A stretch of 64,000 nt of DNA from JAFAGX01 sp035623255 (GCA_035623255.1 DASPTU010000110.1:12100-76099); one strand, 5' to 3'; shown: positions 17,345 to 25,331, numbered from the stretch's first letter. Notes: generated by a model from the sequence alone, not told the origin. Numbers and translations are program-made.

Positions 17345-17830
17345 CTACTGTCGCGGCGAGTACAATCCCAGCTGTTTTAGGACGCTGAGCATGTCGTAGA
17401 CGCTCCATTCTTCGCTGATCTTGCCATCCCGGAAGCGAAATAGCGTCATTCCCGGCACCGAAATCTTTTTGCCGGTCGCCGGAAATCCCATTCCTTCCTG
17501 GGTGTTCGTACCGGACGCCCTCCAATAAACCGCAACCATGTCGCGCTCAGCGACTGTTTGGTTGACCACGATGTGCATGTCCGGCAGGGCCTTGCGCTCC
17601 TCCTTGGCTAAGGCCATGTCCTCCGCCAAGCTGAAATCGCGAGTGCTGCCGTGCCCAACAAAATTTGTCGCGTGAGACTCTGCATACTTGTCAAATCGGC
17701 CTTGATCCAGCACGTCTTCAAAGAAACTACGGGCAACTGCGGTGTTTCTCACCTGCTCGGTTTTCCGCCCGGCGAGTGCCACTGGAACACAAACAGCACA
17801 GAAAATCATCCATAAACAAAAGTGCCGCAT
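17345..17830 (-). CDS. Secreted SnoaL-like / ester cyclase family protein
   Basis: A 161-residue protein with an N-terminal signal peptide (MRHFCLWMIFCAVCVPVALA). The remainder is a SnoaL-like alpha+beta barrel: the helical start ARSFFEDVLDQGRFDKYAES, then FVGHGSTRDF, VAVYWRASGTNTQEGMGFPA and LFRFRDGKISEEWSVYD. Members range from polyketide cyclases to proteins without known activity, so no reaction is assigned. It is divergent from a TetR-type regulator, and the shared region holds a palindrome, so it is the likely target of that regulator. Confidence 0.8.
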   Translation of the reverse strand: MRHFCLWMIFCAVCVPVALAGRKTEQVRNTAVARSFFEDVLDQGRFDKYAESHATNFVGHGSTRDFSLAEDMALAKEERKALPDMHIVVNQTVAERDMVAVYWRASGTNTQEGMGFPATGKKISVPGMTLFRFRDGKISEEWSVYDMLSVLKQLGLYSPRQ

Positions 17831-17892
17831 AATCTTCCTCCTCGCAAATCAACTGTGCTGACATAGAAGCAGTGTCAGGCTGTCAGTATTAT

Positions 17893-17908
17893 TGTAACAT
17901 GTGTTACA
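17893..17908. promoter_or_regulatory. Palindromic operator between SnoaL-like and TetR genes
   Basis: TGTAACATGTGTTACA is an inverted repeat with perfect 6-bp arms (TGTAAC/GTTACA) and a 4-bp centre. It lies 21 bases upstream of the TetR-type ATG and 62 bases upstream of the divergent SnoaL-like gene. This is the size and position expected for a TetR-family operator controlling both genes, but binding is inferred from placement only. Confidence 0.6.
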
Positions 17909-17928
17909 TTAATCAGCAGAGTAAAAAG

Positions 17929-18498
17929 ATGCCTAGACCTCCAAACCCGAAGATCCGTGCCCGGCTCCGCGATCAGGCAATCGACTACGTGCTTTCTCAT
18001 GGCGTTAGTGACCTGGCCCTTCGCCCCTTGGCGAAGGCCTTCAAGACCAACGCGCGCATGCTGATCTACCATTTCGGCTCGCGAGAGAAATTGATGTGGG
18101 AAATCCTGAAGGGCGTGCGAGAGCGCGAGGACACCTTGATTCGCGCCTGGTTTCGCGGTGGCAAGAAAACTCGTACCGTGTCCGAGTTTTTGCGCTGGTA
18201 CTGGCGTCGTATGAGCGCCCCGCAGGCGCGGCCGACCGTGCGGCTGATTTTCGAACTCTATGCCCTCGCTCTTCGCCATCCCCGCCAGTATCCGGGGGTC
18301 CTCACCGATCCCCTTGCATACTGGAAATCTTTGGCGACTGAGGCGCATGTGCGCGATCCTCATGATGCTGAGGCAACGCTGTTGCTCGCTGTTACTCGCG
18401 GTCTTTTGCTGGACCTGTGCGCGACCGACGATCACCTGCGCGTTACCCGGGCCATGAAGCTCTTCGCTAAGCCTCTGCAATCAACGCAAGGGCACTGA
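17929..18498 (+). CDS. TetR/AcrR-family transcriptional regulator
   Basis: A 189-residue DNA-binding repressor-type protein. The N-terminal helix-turn-helix region reads VLSHGVSDLALRPLAKAF and NARMLIYHFGSREKLMWEIL, the typical TetR order ending in a YHFGSRE recognition helix. The C-terminal ligand domain is alpha-helical and not recognisable. The ATG at 17929 was chosen because an upstream in-frame start would place coding sequence over the palindromic operator. It probably regulates itself and the divergent SnoaL-like gene. The inducer is unknown. Confidence 0.88.
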   Translation: MPRPPNPKIRARLRDQAIDYVLSHGVSDLALRPLAKAFKTNARMLIYHFGSREKLMWEILKGVREREDTLIRAWFRGGKKTRTVSEFLRWYWRRMSAPQARPTVRLIFELYALALRHPRQYPGVLTDPLAYWKSLATEAHVRDPHDAEATLLLAVTRGLLLDLCATDDHLRVTRAMKLFAKPLQSTQGH

Positions 18499-18605
18499 TC
18501 TGATTCTGCGTTCGATTTAGATCAGTGCCAACGCAAGCACAACCGGTCCGCACTCCTGCTGCTTTGTTATAATGACCTAGCCTCTACGCAATCTTCGCGG
18601 GCCGT

Positions 18606-18690
18606 GCGGAAGTGGTGGAATTGGCAGACACACCATCTTGAGGGGGTGGCGCCGCAAGGCATGGGGGTTCAAGTCCCCCCTTCCGCACCA
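18606..18690 (+). tRNA. tRNA-Leu (anticodon GAG)
   Basis: The 85-base gene folds as a class II tRNA. The acceptor stem GCGGAAG pairs with CTTCCGC, and A73 and CCA are encoded. The D-loop sequence contains TGGCAGA, the anticodon stem CCATC/GGTGG encloses the loop TTGAGGG with anticodon GAG, and a variable arm follows. The T arm is GGGGGTTCAAGTCCCCC. GAG reads CUC and CUU leucine codons. It lies 31 bases upstream of secG on the same strand. Confidence 0.97.
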
Positions 18691-18721
18691 TGAAGCTTCC
18701 GAGGAGTAGCTGAAATCATCC

Positions 18722-19042
18722 ATGATTTACTTGATCACGATCGTTCACATTATTGTTTGCATGTTTCTCATCATTGTCGTGCTGCTGCAAAGCGGCCAAA
18801 GCGGCGACATTGCTGCCGCCTTCGGTGGAATGGGCAGCCAGACGGCGTTTGGCCCCCGCGGCGCGGCAACGGCACTGTCTAAGGCAACGACGTGGTCGGC
18901 AATTATTTTTATGGTGACTTCCATCACACTTTCGGTGATGGCCTCGCGACACACCGGCTCTAAATCGGTGCTACAGGGGATAAATTCGCCGCCCGCCAAA
19001 TCGCAACCGGCAAAACCAGCGCCGGCGCCGCCGCAGAAGTAA
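18722..19042 (+). CDS. secG: Preprotein translocase subunit SecG
   Basis: Small membrane subunit of the SecYEG channel, 106 residues. Helix 1 is IVHIIVCMFLIIVVLLQSGQ, followed by the conserved cytoplasmic loop SGDIAAAFGGMGSQTAFGPR and helix 2 near TTWSAIIFMVTSITLSVMA. The C-terminal tail is rich in Pro, Ala and Lys, as in many non-enteric SecG proteins. It starts 31 bases after tRNA-Leu; the tRNA-secG arrangement is common. Confidence 0.95.
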   Translation: MIYLITIVHIIVCMFLIIVVLLQSGQSGDIAAAFGGMGSQTAFGPRGAATALSKATTWSAIIFMVTSITLSVMASRHTGSKSVLQGINSPPAKSQPAKPAPAPPQK

Positions 19043-19154
19043 CTTTTCCCGCACTTCCCACGTGACATGAGTCCGGCTGCGTAGAAGGAAGCTCCTGCCC
19101 GCAAGAAGCGGATAGACCCGAATCCCTGGGGCGCCTAAGTTGTCTAATAGGTTT

Positions 19155-19904
19155 ATGCACGCCCTCGACAACGTGATCTGGAAGGCGCTCAATACGAGCC
19201 AGTCACATCTCGCCGTCCTAAACGATCGAGCTGGAAGATTCGTATCGGACGTTAGCTTGTTGGGAGCTATAGTCGCGCCGACCGAGGACGCTTACCAATC
19301 CCTCGCGTCGCTTGTTCCTCCCGGAGAGCGTGTCGGACTATTTCTAAATGAAGTTCCGAAACCACCGGCGCCGTGGCAACTCTTCAGATCAGTTCCAATG
19401 CTGGAGATGGTTTATGTAGCGACGAGTTTTCCTGAGGTCGCAAATGGCCAGCCTGAATTCCTGCAGCTAGGAGACGCGGATGTACCCGAGATGTTGACAT
19501 TGACGGAACTCACCAAGCCGGGACCATTCGCAAAGCGCACTCACGAAATGGGCGAGTACTGGGGCATTCGGCAGGATGGCGCTTTAGTCGCAATGGCTGG
19601 TGAACGTCTACGTGTGCCGGGCTATACCGAGGTGAGTGCTGTATGCACACATCCGGATTATCTCGGTCGCGGCCATGCTACAGCACTTCTCAGGATGCTG
19701 ATCCCACGTATCTGCGGACGAGAGGAGATCCCTTTCCTGCACGTGCGTGCAGATAACAACAGGGCTGTGGCTTTGTACGAACATCTCGGCTTTCAAAAGC
19801 GTGTGTTGATGTACTACGTGATTCTCGAGAAGGATCGCCAGGTCACTTGTAAGCAAAACAAAAACGGCCGCGAGAATCGCGGCCGTCAGTACAGAAGTAA
19901 GTGA
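19155..19904 (+). CDS. GNAT-family N-acetyltransferase (FR47-like)
   Basis: A cytoplasmic acetyltransferase of about 249 residues. The C-terminal half has the acetyl-CoA core: AVCTHPDYLGRGHATALLRM (motif A with the RGxA pyrophosphate loop) and HVRADNNRAVALYEHLGFQK (motif B). The N-terminal half is a second, poorly conserved region, as in FR47-type proteins. A TTG 15 bases upstream is an alternative start. The last roughly 14 residues, starting near Lys-Asn-Gly-Arg, are encoded by a terminator hairpin belonging to the convergent TonB-like gene, and the stop codon abuts that gene's stop. The acceptor is unknown. Confidence 0.82.
   Translation: MHALDNVIWKALNTSQSHLAVLNDRAGRFVSDVSLLGAIVAPTEDAYQSLASLVPPGERVGLFLNEVPKPPAPWQLFRSVPMLEMVYVATSFPEVANGQPEFLQLGDADVPEMLTLTELTKPGPFAKRTHEMGEYWGIRQDGALVAMAGERLRVPGYTEVSAVCTHPDYLGRGHATALLRMLIPRICGREEIPFLHVRADNNRAVALYEHLGFQKRVLMYYVILEKDRQVTCKQNKNGRENRGRQYRSK
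19855..19886 (-). terminator. Rho-independent terminator of the TonB-like gene
   Basis: A perfect 10-bp stem (ACGGCCGCGA, 19864-19873; TCGCGGCCGT, 19877-19886) with a GAA loop on the plus strand. Read on the minus strand it is followed by TTTTTGTTTTGC, a typical U tail. It therefore terminates the minus-strand TonB-like gene 18 bases after its stop. It lies inside the 3' coding end of the convergent GNAT gene. Confidence 0.88.
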
Positions 19905-20906
19905 CTAGTAAAGCCGGAAGCTCACCTCTACGTTGATCTGCACCGCGACGGGTTTGCCATCTTTCATGGCAGGTTCGAACTTCCACTGCTTGACAGCCTC
20001 GATCGCCTTTTCGTCAAGACCAAGACCCAGGGTTCGCGAGACTTTAATATCGCGCGGCTTACCATCTGGCCCAACGATGAGCCAGAGCACACAAGTTCCC
20101 TGATACTTCGCTTTGCGCGCTTCCTCGGAGTACTCCGGATCGGGAGTAAACACCGGACGCGGTGCCGAAACACCGCCGCCAACGTGGAATACGCCGCCAC
20201 CGGTACCACCGCCGCGGCCTGCTCCAACTCCCGGGCCTTCGCCCACACCAACACCGCCGCCACTACCGGAACCGATGCCTCCGCCTGAACCGATGCCGTT
20301 CGACGGCGGTCCAGAAGGCAAGTGTGACATGGGATCGCCGAAGTTAGGCATGTTGTTGTTCATCGCAAGACGCACCTGGGGCGGAACTACAACCGTAGGC
20401 TCAGCCGTCAGCTTCGGATGATCGTTGCGTACCACGACCGCAGGTGGCGTAATCTGCTCCATCGCGAACTTCGGCAGCTTTCCTTTAGGGGCCTGGAATT
20501 TATCGCGATCCCCGCCGCCGCCTCCGCCGCCGGAAACAGTCTTGGACGGCGCCATCGGTGGAATGTCTTCAGGTGCGACCAGCGTAACGGTCTCGTGCGG
20601 TTTTTGCATTTCCTGCACAACACGGCGACCGAGCAGCGTCAGACCGATAATGGCACCGACCACCATAACGTGGACAACCGTGGAAGCCAGTGCTCCATTC
20701 TTTTTGTAATCGTAAAATCCCCAGATGTCCCGCACCGGCACTGGCTTAGAAGTAAGAACCAGGGGCGGTTGCTTCTTTGGAAAGAAATAGTCATCTAAAT
20801 TCTGGAAGAGAGATTTCCACAGCGGCTGCTCCAAAGCGGATTTGGGCAGCAACAGATTGAGTTCCGGCTCAGGTTCGGTGCGAGGTGCGGTTTCCAATGT
20901 CGCCAT
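19905..20906 (-). CDS. TonB-like energy transducer, paralogue 1
   Basis: A 333-residue protein with a cytoplasmic N-terminus, a single TM helix (VVHVMVVGAIIGLTLLGRR, about residues 77-95), a periplasmic linker with a Gly7 run and a long Gly-rich tract, and a C-terminal TonB domain (YSEEARKAKYQGTCVLWLIV, then WKFEPAMKDGKPVAVQINVE). TonB domains contact outer-membrane receptors and transmit proton-motive energy from ExbB/ExbD. The C-terminus VSFRLY is as expected for this group. No exbB/exbD is adjacent. A close paralogue lies at 52.2 kb. It has its own strong terminator. Confidence 0.88.
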   Translation of the reverse strand: MATLETAPRTEPEPELNLLLPKSALEQPLWKSLFQNLDDYFFPKKQPPLVLTSKPVPVRDIWGFYDYKKNGALASTVVHVMVVGAIIGLTLLGRRVVQEMQKPHETVTLVAPEDIPPMAPSKTVSGGGGGGGDRDKFQAPKGKLPKFAMEQITPPAVVVRNDHPKLTAEPTVVVPPQVRLAMNNNMPNFGDPMSHLPSGPPSNGIGSGGGIGSGSGGGVGVGEGPGVGAGRGGGTGGGVFHVGGGVSAPRPVFTPDPEYSEEARKAKYQGTCVLWLIVGPDGKPRDIKVSRTLGLGLDEKAIEAVKQWKFEPAMKDGKPVAVQINVEVSFRLY

Positions 20907-21102
20907 ATCAACCAGAGGTCTTGGTTACGGGAACAAACGGCTGATTACGCGCGCTTCCCTTGTAACTGATAAGCACATAACGTGCCAGCTTGCTAAATTG
21001 CTTACTCACCCCACGTTCGCTACTTCTCGCCCGAGTTACAGGTGAGCCAAGCAGTATCAATGACTCTCAGTTAGATGCTCGGTCGCGGGAAATGTCACTT
21101 GG

Positions 21103-21115
21103 GTACAAATTGTAC
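21103..21115. promoter_or_regulatory. Short palindrome, possible operator
   Basis: GTACAAATTGTAC has perfect 6-bp arms around a single central base. It lies about 80 bases upstream of the ileS promoter and 197 bases upstream of the divergent TonB-like start. A regulator-binding role is only a guess from symmetry and location. Confidence 0.25.
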
Positions 21116-21183
21116 ACGCATTTTTCCGGGTTTACACATGCTTTTACGGCGTGTTTGGTAACACAACGGCTGCGACCGGACAA

Positions 21184-21212
21184 TGGACGTTCGTTTGCCC
21201 ACTCCCTATAAT
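21184..21212 (+). promoter_or_regulatory. Sigma-70-type promoter of ileS
   Basis: A perfect -10 box TATAAT (21207-21212) is preceded at 17 bases by TGGACG (4 of 6 matches to TTGACA). Transcription would begin near 21219. That places the in-frame TTG at 21212 outside the mRNA and supports the GTG at 21251 as the ileS start. Confidence 0.6.
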
Positions 21213-21250
21213 TGAACAAAATCAAAGACTTTGACGAGGTAACCAAACGA

Positions 21251-24091
21251 GTGCCGCTCGACCTGAAATCCACAATAAATCTGCCTAAAACCGACTTTCC
21301 CATGAAGGCCAACCTGCCTCAGAACGAGCCCAAATTGTTGGCCAGGTGGGAGCAGATGGGGATCTATGAGCGCATCCGTGAATCAAAGCGCGGCGCACCG
21401 CTCTACGTCTTGCACGACGGTCCTCCGTACACTAGCGGACCGATTCATCTCGGGACCGCTCTGAATAAATCGCTAAAAGACTTCGTCGTTAAGTCGAAGT
21501 CCATGGCGGGCTTCGATGCTCCCTATGTTCCCGGCTGGGACTGTCACGGCCTTCCCATCGAGATTAAGGTCGACCAACAACTCGGGGGCAGGAAGCTGCA
21601 AATGAAGGCGCTGGACGTGCGGCGGGAGTGCAGGAAGTTTGCCCAAAAGTACCTCGATCTGCAACGCCAGCAGTTCAAGCGTATCGGCGTTTTCGGTCGC
21701 TTCGAGCGGCCCTACGTCACGATGGAGCCTCACTACGAATCCGTGGTGCTGGATACGTTCTATTCGTTTTACGAGAACGGCTTCGTCTACAAAGGCCTTC
21801 GCGCAGTGTACTGGTGCATGCACGACGAGACTGCACTGGCCGAAGCTGAGGTTGAGTACCATAACGAGACCAGCCCCACTGTGTGGGTGAAATATGCGCT
21901 GCTCGACGATCCGGCAAAGATCGCTCCCGAGCTCAGGGGCAAAAGGGTCGCCACGATCATCTGGACGACCACACCCTGGACACTCCCAGCGTCGATGGCA
22001 GTCGCTTTTCATCCTGATGAGGAATATGTCGCGCTGGAATTCGGGGGTGAAGTGTACATCGTGGCGGCGAAGCTGGCAGGGGAGGTTCGCGCGAAATGCA
22101 ATCTCCCTGACGCGCGAGAGATTGCCTGGTTTCTAGGTCGCAAACTGGAATATTTGAACTTCCAGCACCCGTTTCTGGACCGCAAGATCCTAGGCGTTTT
22201 GGCTGACTACGTCGCCATGGACACCGGCACGGGCGTGGTGCACACCGCGCCTTCACACGGCGCCGAGGATTTTGCTACTGGCGCCAAATATGGCCTGGAC
22301 GCTACCAGCAATGTCGATGAAAAAGGCATTCTGCGGAATGGCCTTCCGGAATACAACGGGCTGACGGTCTGGGCTGCCAACGGGCCTATCATCGAACTCT
22401 TAAAGAAACGCGGTGCACTGCTGCACGAGGAGAAGCTCGAGCATTCATACCCGCATTGCTGGCGTTGTCACAACCCCATCATTTTCCGCGCAACCGAGCA
22501 GTGGTTCATCTCCATGGAAGCGCCGATGCCGGGCGGTGGTACCTTGCGCAGCCGCACACTGGCCGAGATCAAGAATGTGAAATGGGATCCCGCGTGGGGT
22601 GAAGAGCGCATGTATAACATGATCGCCACTCGCCCCGACTGGTGCATTTCCCGGCAACGCGTTTGGGGCGTACCGATCGCCGTCTTTCTCTGCCAGAGTT
22701 GTGGGAAGCCGCTGAACGATCATGACGTCAATCGCAAGGTGGTTCAGCTATTCGCGCGCGGCGGCTCCGACGCCTGGTATACACCAGACGCAGATGCCGT
22801 ACTTCCGGCCGGAACAAAATGCCCACATTGCGGCGGAACAAAGTGTGAAAAAGAAACTGACATCTTCGACGTCTGGCTGGAATCCGGAACCAGCTATCTG
22901 GCGCTGCGGGCGGCTGAGCCGGGGAACCCGTGGCCTTCCGACCTCTATCTGGAGGGAGGCGATCAATATCGCGGATGGTTCCAGTCTTCCCTGCTCTGTG
23001 CTATGGGGGTAAAAGGCAGTCCTCCCTACAAGATGGTGGTTACACCAGGATGGACGCTTGATGAGCAAGGTCAGGCCTTGTCCAAGTCCCGCGGTAATGA
23101 TGTTGATCCCGTCGATATCGCGAGCCGTTTAGGGGGCGAGATCGTGCGCTTGTGGTCTGCGTCGGTCGACTTCCGGGAGGACGTGGTCGGCTCGGAACGA
23201 TTGATGCAGCGAATCGCCGAGATTTACCGCTCCATCCGCAACAATTTGTTCCGATATGTGCTCGGAAATCTTTATGACTTCGACCCACAAAGAGATGCGG
23301 TGCCCTTCGAGCAAATGGAAGCGGTCGACCAGTACATGCTGCGGCAGACGTGGAGCCTGGCTGAGGACGTGGAGGCCTGGTATGCGGAGTTTGCGTTCCA
23401 CAAAATCTATCATCGCGTAAACCACGCTTGCGTCGTGGATTTCAGCGCGTTTTACTTCGACATACTTAAAGATCGACTCTACACTTATGCGCCCAATTCG
23501 CGTGGACGACGGTCCGCACAGACCGCCATCTGGCGTATTTGCGAAGCGATGGTGCGGCTGCTTGCGCCTATTCTGACATTCACCTGCGAAGAAGTCTGGC
23601 AGTATCTCCCGAAAGTGGCTGGCCGTGCGGAGAGCGTTCACCTGGCTCACTTTCCGGGGGCGGCCGATGTTTTGGGCGATACGACCGTTTCGCCAGTTGA
23701 CGCCCAGCAAGAACAAGACTGGGCGACTCTGCTCAGTGTTCGCGAACCGGTACTGAAAGCTCTGGAAGAAGCCCGGAACAGCAAGTTGATTGGAAAGAGC
23801 CTGGAAGCTCAGGTAAGCCTTTCTGCCTCCGATAGCGTTTACTCCGTCCTGTCAAAGTACGCGGACCAACTCCGCTATCTGTTTATCGTTTCTGCCGTCA
23901 CACTGGAGAGAGCGCCTTCGGGGAACGGCGCCGGGGCAGTCAAGGTGCAGGTCAGTAAGGCGGATGGGAAGAAGTGTGAGCGCTGCTGGAATTATTCGAT
24001 CCACGTTGGCGAAGACCAGACTTATCCGAGCGTTTGCGAGCGTTGTTCCGCGGTGCTGAAAGAGATCGAAGCTGCTGCTGCCACGCGGTAA
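21251..24091 (+). CDS. ileS: Isoleucyl-tRNA synthetase
   Basis: Class I aminoacyl-tRNA synthetase, about 946 residues. The protein begins near LKSTINLPKTDFPMKANL, typical of bacterial IleS. The HIGH box is PPYTSGPIHLGTALNK, the KMSKS loop is QALSKSRGNDVDP, and the editing domain includes IIWTTTPWTLPASMA and DTGTGVVHTAPSHG. The C-terminus carries a four-cysteine zinc site, KCERCWNYSIHVG and YPSVCERCSAVL. The GTG start was chosen because it has GAGG 11 bases upstream and follows the predicted promoter. Two later methionines would cut into conserved sequence. lspA follows across a repeat element. Confidence 0.96.
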   Translation: MPLDLKSTINLPKTDFPMKANLPQNEPKLLARWEQMGIYERIRESKRGAPLYVLHDGPPYTSGPIHLGTALNKSLKDFVVKSKSMAGFDAPYVPGWDCHGLPIEIKVDQQLGGRKLQMKALDVRRECRKFAQKYLDLQRQQFKRIGVFGRFERPYVTMEPHYESVVLDTFYSFYENGFVYKGLRAVYWCMHDETALAEAEVEYHNETSPTVWVKYALLDDPAKIAPELRGKRVATIIWTTTPWTLPASMAVAFHPDEEYVALEFGGEVYIVAAKLAGEVRAKCNLPDAREIAWFLGRKLEYLNFQHPFLDRKILGVLADYVAMDTGTGVVHTAPSHGAEDFATGAKYGLDATSNVDEKGILRNGLPEYNGLTVWAANGPIIELLKKRGALLHEEKLEHSYPHCWRCHNPIIFRATEQWFISMEAPMPGGGTLRSRTLAEIKNVKWDPAWGEERMYNMIATRPDWCISRQRVWGVPIAVFLCQSCGKPLNDHDVNRKVVQLFARGGSDAWYTPDADAVLPAGTKCPHCGGTKCEKETDIFDVWLESGTSYLALRAAEPGNPWPSDLYLEGGDQYRGWFQSSLLCAMGVKGSPPYKMVVTPGWTLDEQGQALSKSRGNDVDPVDIASRLGGEIVRLWSASVDFREDVVGSERLMQRIAEIYRSIRNNLFRYVLGNLYDFDPQRDAVPFEQMEAVDQYMLRQTWSLAEDVEAWYAEFAFHKIYHRVNHACVVDFSAFYFDILKDRLYTYAPNSRGRRSAQTAIWRICEAMVRLLAPILTFTCEEVWQYLPKVAGRAESVHLAHFPGAADVLGDTTVSPVDAQQEQDWATLLSVREPVLKALEEARNSKLIGKSLEAQVSLSASDSVYSVLSKYADQLRYLFIVSAVTLERAPSGNGAGAVKVQVSKADGKKCERCWNYSIHVGEDQTYPSVCERCSAVLKEIEAAAATR

Positions 24092-24105
24092 TCTAATGGT
24101 AGAGG

Positions 24106-24203
24106 TTTGTCATCCCGTCGGGCGGTTTGCGACAAAAAGCAGATTCCTCCGCGCGCTGCGTGATTTGAGAGGAAAACCACGCAGCTTAGCCGGAATGACA
24201 AGA
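24106..24203. repeat. Palindromic intergenic repeat with inverted ends (GTCATCCCG family)
   Basis: About 98 bases between ileS and lspA. The left end TTTGTCATCCCG and right end CCGGAATGACAAG are imperfect inverted repeats. Inside lies a second hairpin, GCTGCGTG (24157-24164) with CACGCAGC. The nested palindromes and shared end motif with the elements at 14.3 and 37.4 kb suggest a REP or MITE-like dispersed element. It would be transcribed between two genes and could form an mRNA structure. Confidence 0.65.
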
Positions 24204-24220
24204 TTGATGCTGTTGTGCTG

Positions 24221-24727
24221 ATGGCTGAACCCCACGTAATGCGAAGATTTCATTTTTTGATTGCGCTGCTCGTTGTCCTTCTGGATCGCGCCACGAAGTG
24301 GATTGTGGCAAAGGACATCTCCCTACACGACGGCATCCAGATCATTCCCGGGTTTTTCCGCCTCACCCATGTAGAGAACCGCGGCGCGGCGTTTGGCCTT
24401 TTTGCCGATTCTCCGGCGCAATGGAAGATCACCATGCTGGTATTGTTTTCGATCGTCGCTCTAGTCGTTGTATCGGCCCTTCTATGGCGAAACAGTCATG
24501 CCATGACGACGACAGGAATCGGTCTCGCCCTCATCCTTGGTGGAGCTGTGGGGAACCTCTGGGACCGCTTGCTGAACGGCCGAGTGGTAGATTTTCTGCT
24601 CTTCTACATCGGCCGATATCAGTGGCCCGCCTTCAATATCGCCGACAGCGCCATCGTTTGCGGAGCGGGTCTGCTGGTGATTGAGATTCTCTTTGCCAAA
24701 GCTCCCGCCCACGAGAAATCGGCGTAA
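24221..24727 (+). CDS. lspA: Lipoprotein signal peptidase (signal peptidase II)
   Basis: Membrane aspartyl protease that removes lipoprotein signal peptides after lipidation. It has 168 residues and four TM helices. The motifs are LDRATKWIV, the conserved HVENRGAAFGLF, GGAVGNLWDRLLNGRVVDF with catalytic Asp115, and FNIADSAIVCGAG with catalytic Asp142. The start is uncertain among a GTG two codons upstream, this ATG and an ATG six codons later. The ileS-lspA pairing is conserved in many bacteria. Confidence 0.96.
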   Translation: MAEPHVMRRFHFLIALLVVLLDRATKWIVAKDISLHDGIQIIPGFFRLTHVENRGAAFGLFADSPAQWKITMLVLFSIVALVVVSALLWRNSHAMTTTGIGLALILGGAVGNLWDRLLNGRVVDFLLFYIGRYQWPAFNIADSAIVCGAGLLVIEILFAKAPAHEKSA

Positions 24728-24790
24728 CGAAAGATCCCAAAGCTTCGCAAGTCCGAAGGGAGATCTAGGCGCCGGGTTCGACTGGAAAAC

Positions 24791-24820
24791 AAAAAAGGCA
24801 CGGAACGGAACTCCATGCCT
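24791..24820 (-). terminator. Terminator of the VOC-protein gene
   Basis: On the minus strand an imperfect 8-bp stem (AGGCATGG with CCGTGCCT, one G-T pair) encloses ten bases and is followed by TTTTTTG. It lies 20 bases after the stop of the minus-strand VOC gene. Confidence 0.7.
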
Positions 24821-24839
24821 CTAGAGGAATAGGAATTCG

Positions 24840-25331
24840 CTAGGCAGATTTCTTCTGTGCCTGCGCCATCTGAGCGTAGAACTTCTTCTCGCCCTCTTGG
24901 ATCTCTTGTTCGGTTAGATCCTGGGTGTGCGTGCTCAAAGTCCAGCTGTGGCCGTAGGGGTCAATGAAGTTGCCCACACGGTCACCCCAAAACATATCCA
25001 TTACCGGCATGCGCGCCTGACCGCCGGCATCCACAGCGCGCTGAAATGCCTTGTCCACATCGTCGACGTAAAGATACAGTCCGCCGGTGACCCCACCCAG
25101 TGATTCTGGAGATTTAGTACCAAAGGCTGCATTCTCGTCACTCAGAAAAATGATGGAATCGCCAATCTTTATCTCGGCATGTCCGATTTTCCCGTCCGGG
25201 CCGGTCATGCGCATAAGTTCCTCCGCGCCCAGCGCCTTCTTGTAGAAGTCGATTGCCTGCGCCGTATTGCGAACAAACAATGACGGAGTAACAGTGTGAA
25301 ATCCTTTGGGAACGGCTTGAGTAGCTTTCAC
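24840..25331 (-). CDS. VOC-family protein (PhnB/glyoxalase-like)
   Basis: A 163-residue cytoplasmic protein with two beta-alpha-beta-beta-beta modules of the vicinal oxygen chelate fold. Family features are TVTPSLFVRNTAQAIDFYKK at the N-terminus, GHAEIKIGDSIIFLSDE in the middle, and FWGDRVGNFIDPYGHSWTL near the end, as in PhnB-like proteins. GTG is the start, with GGAGG 5-6 bases upstream. The charged C-terminal helix is an extension. Substrate unknown; no antibiotic-resistance role is implied. Confidence 0.85.
   Translation of the reverse strand: MKATQAVPKGFHTVTPSLFVRNTAQAIDFYKKALGAEELMRMTGPDGKIGHAEIKIGDSIIFLSDENAAFGTKSPESLGGVTGGLYLYVDDVDKAFQRAVDAGGQARMPVMDMFWGDRVGNFIDPYGHSWTLSTHTQDLTEQEIQEGEKKFYAQMAQAQKKSA

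Larger units (their letters stand above)
20907..21250. other. 344-bp divergent intergenic region between the tonB-like gene and ileS
   Basis: No gene was seen. It must hold promoters for both divergent genes. A good sigma-70-type promoter for ileS is near its right end (listed separately) and a GTACAAATTGTAC palindrome lies in the middle. No T-box or other riboswitch-like fold was recognised upstream of ileS. Confidence 0.6.

Noticed and set aside
20150..20350. Gly-rich coding repeat in the TonB-like gene read as possible tandem repeat or CRISPR
   Set aside because: The repeats are irregular, lack spacers, keep the reading frame and match the linker of the paralogue at 52.7 kb.
21212..21250. 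TTG start giving a longer IleS
   Set aside because: It overlaps the predicted -10 box, so it would not be in the transcript; the added residues are not conserved in type.
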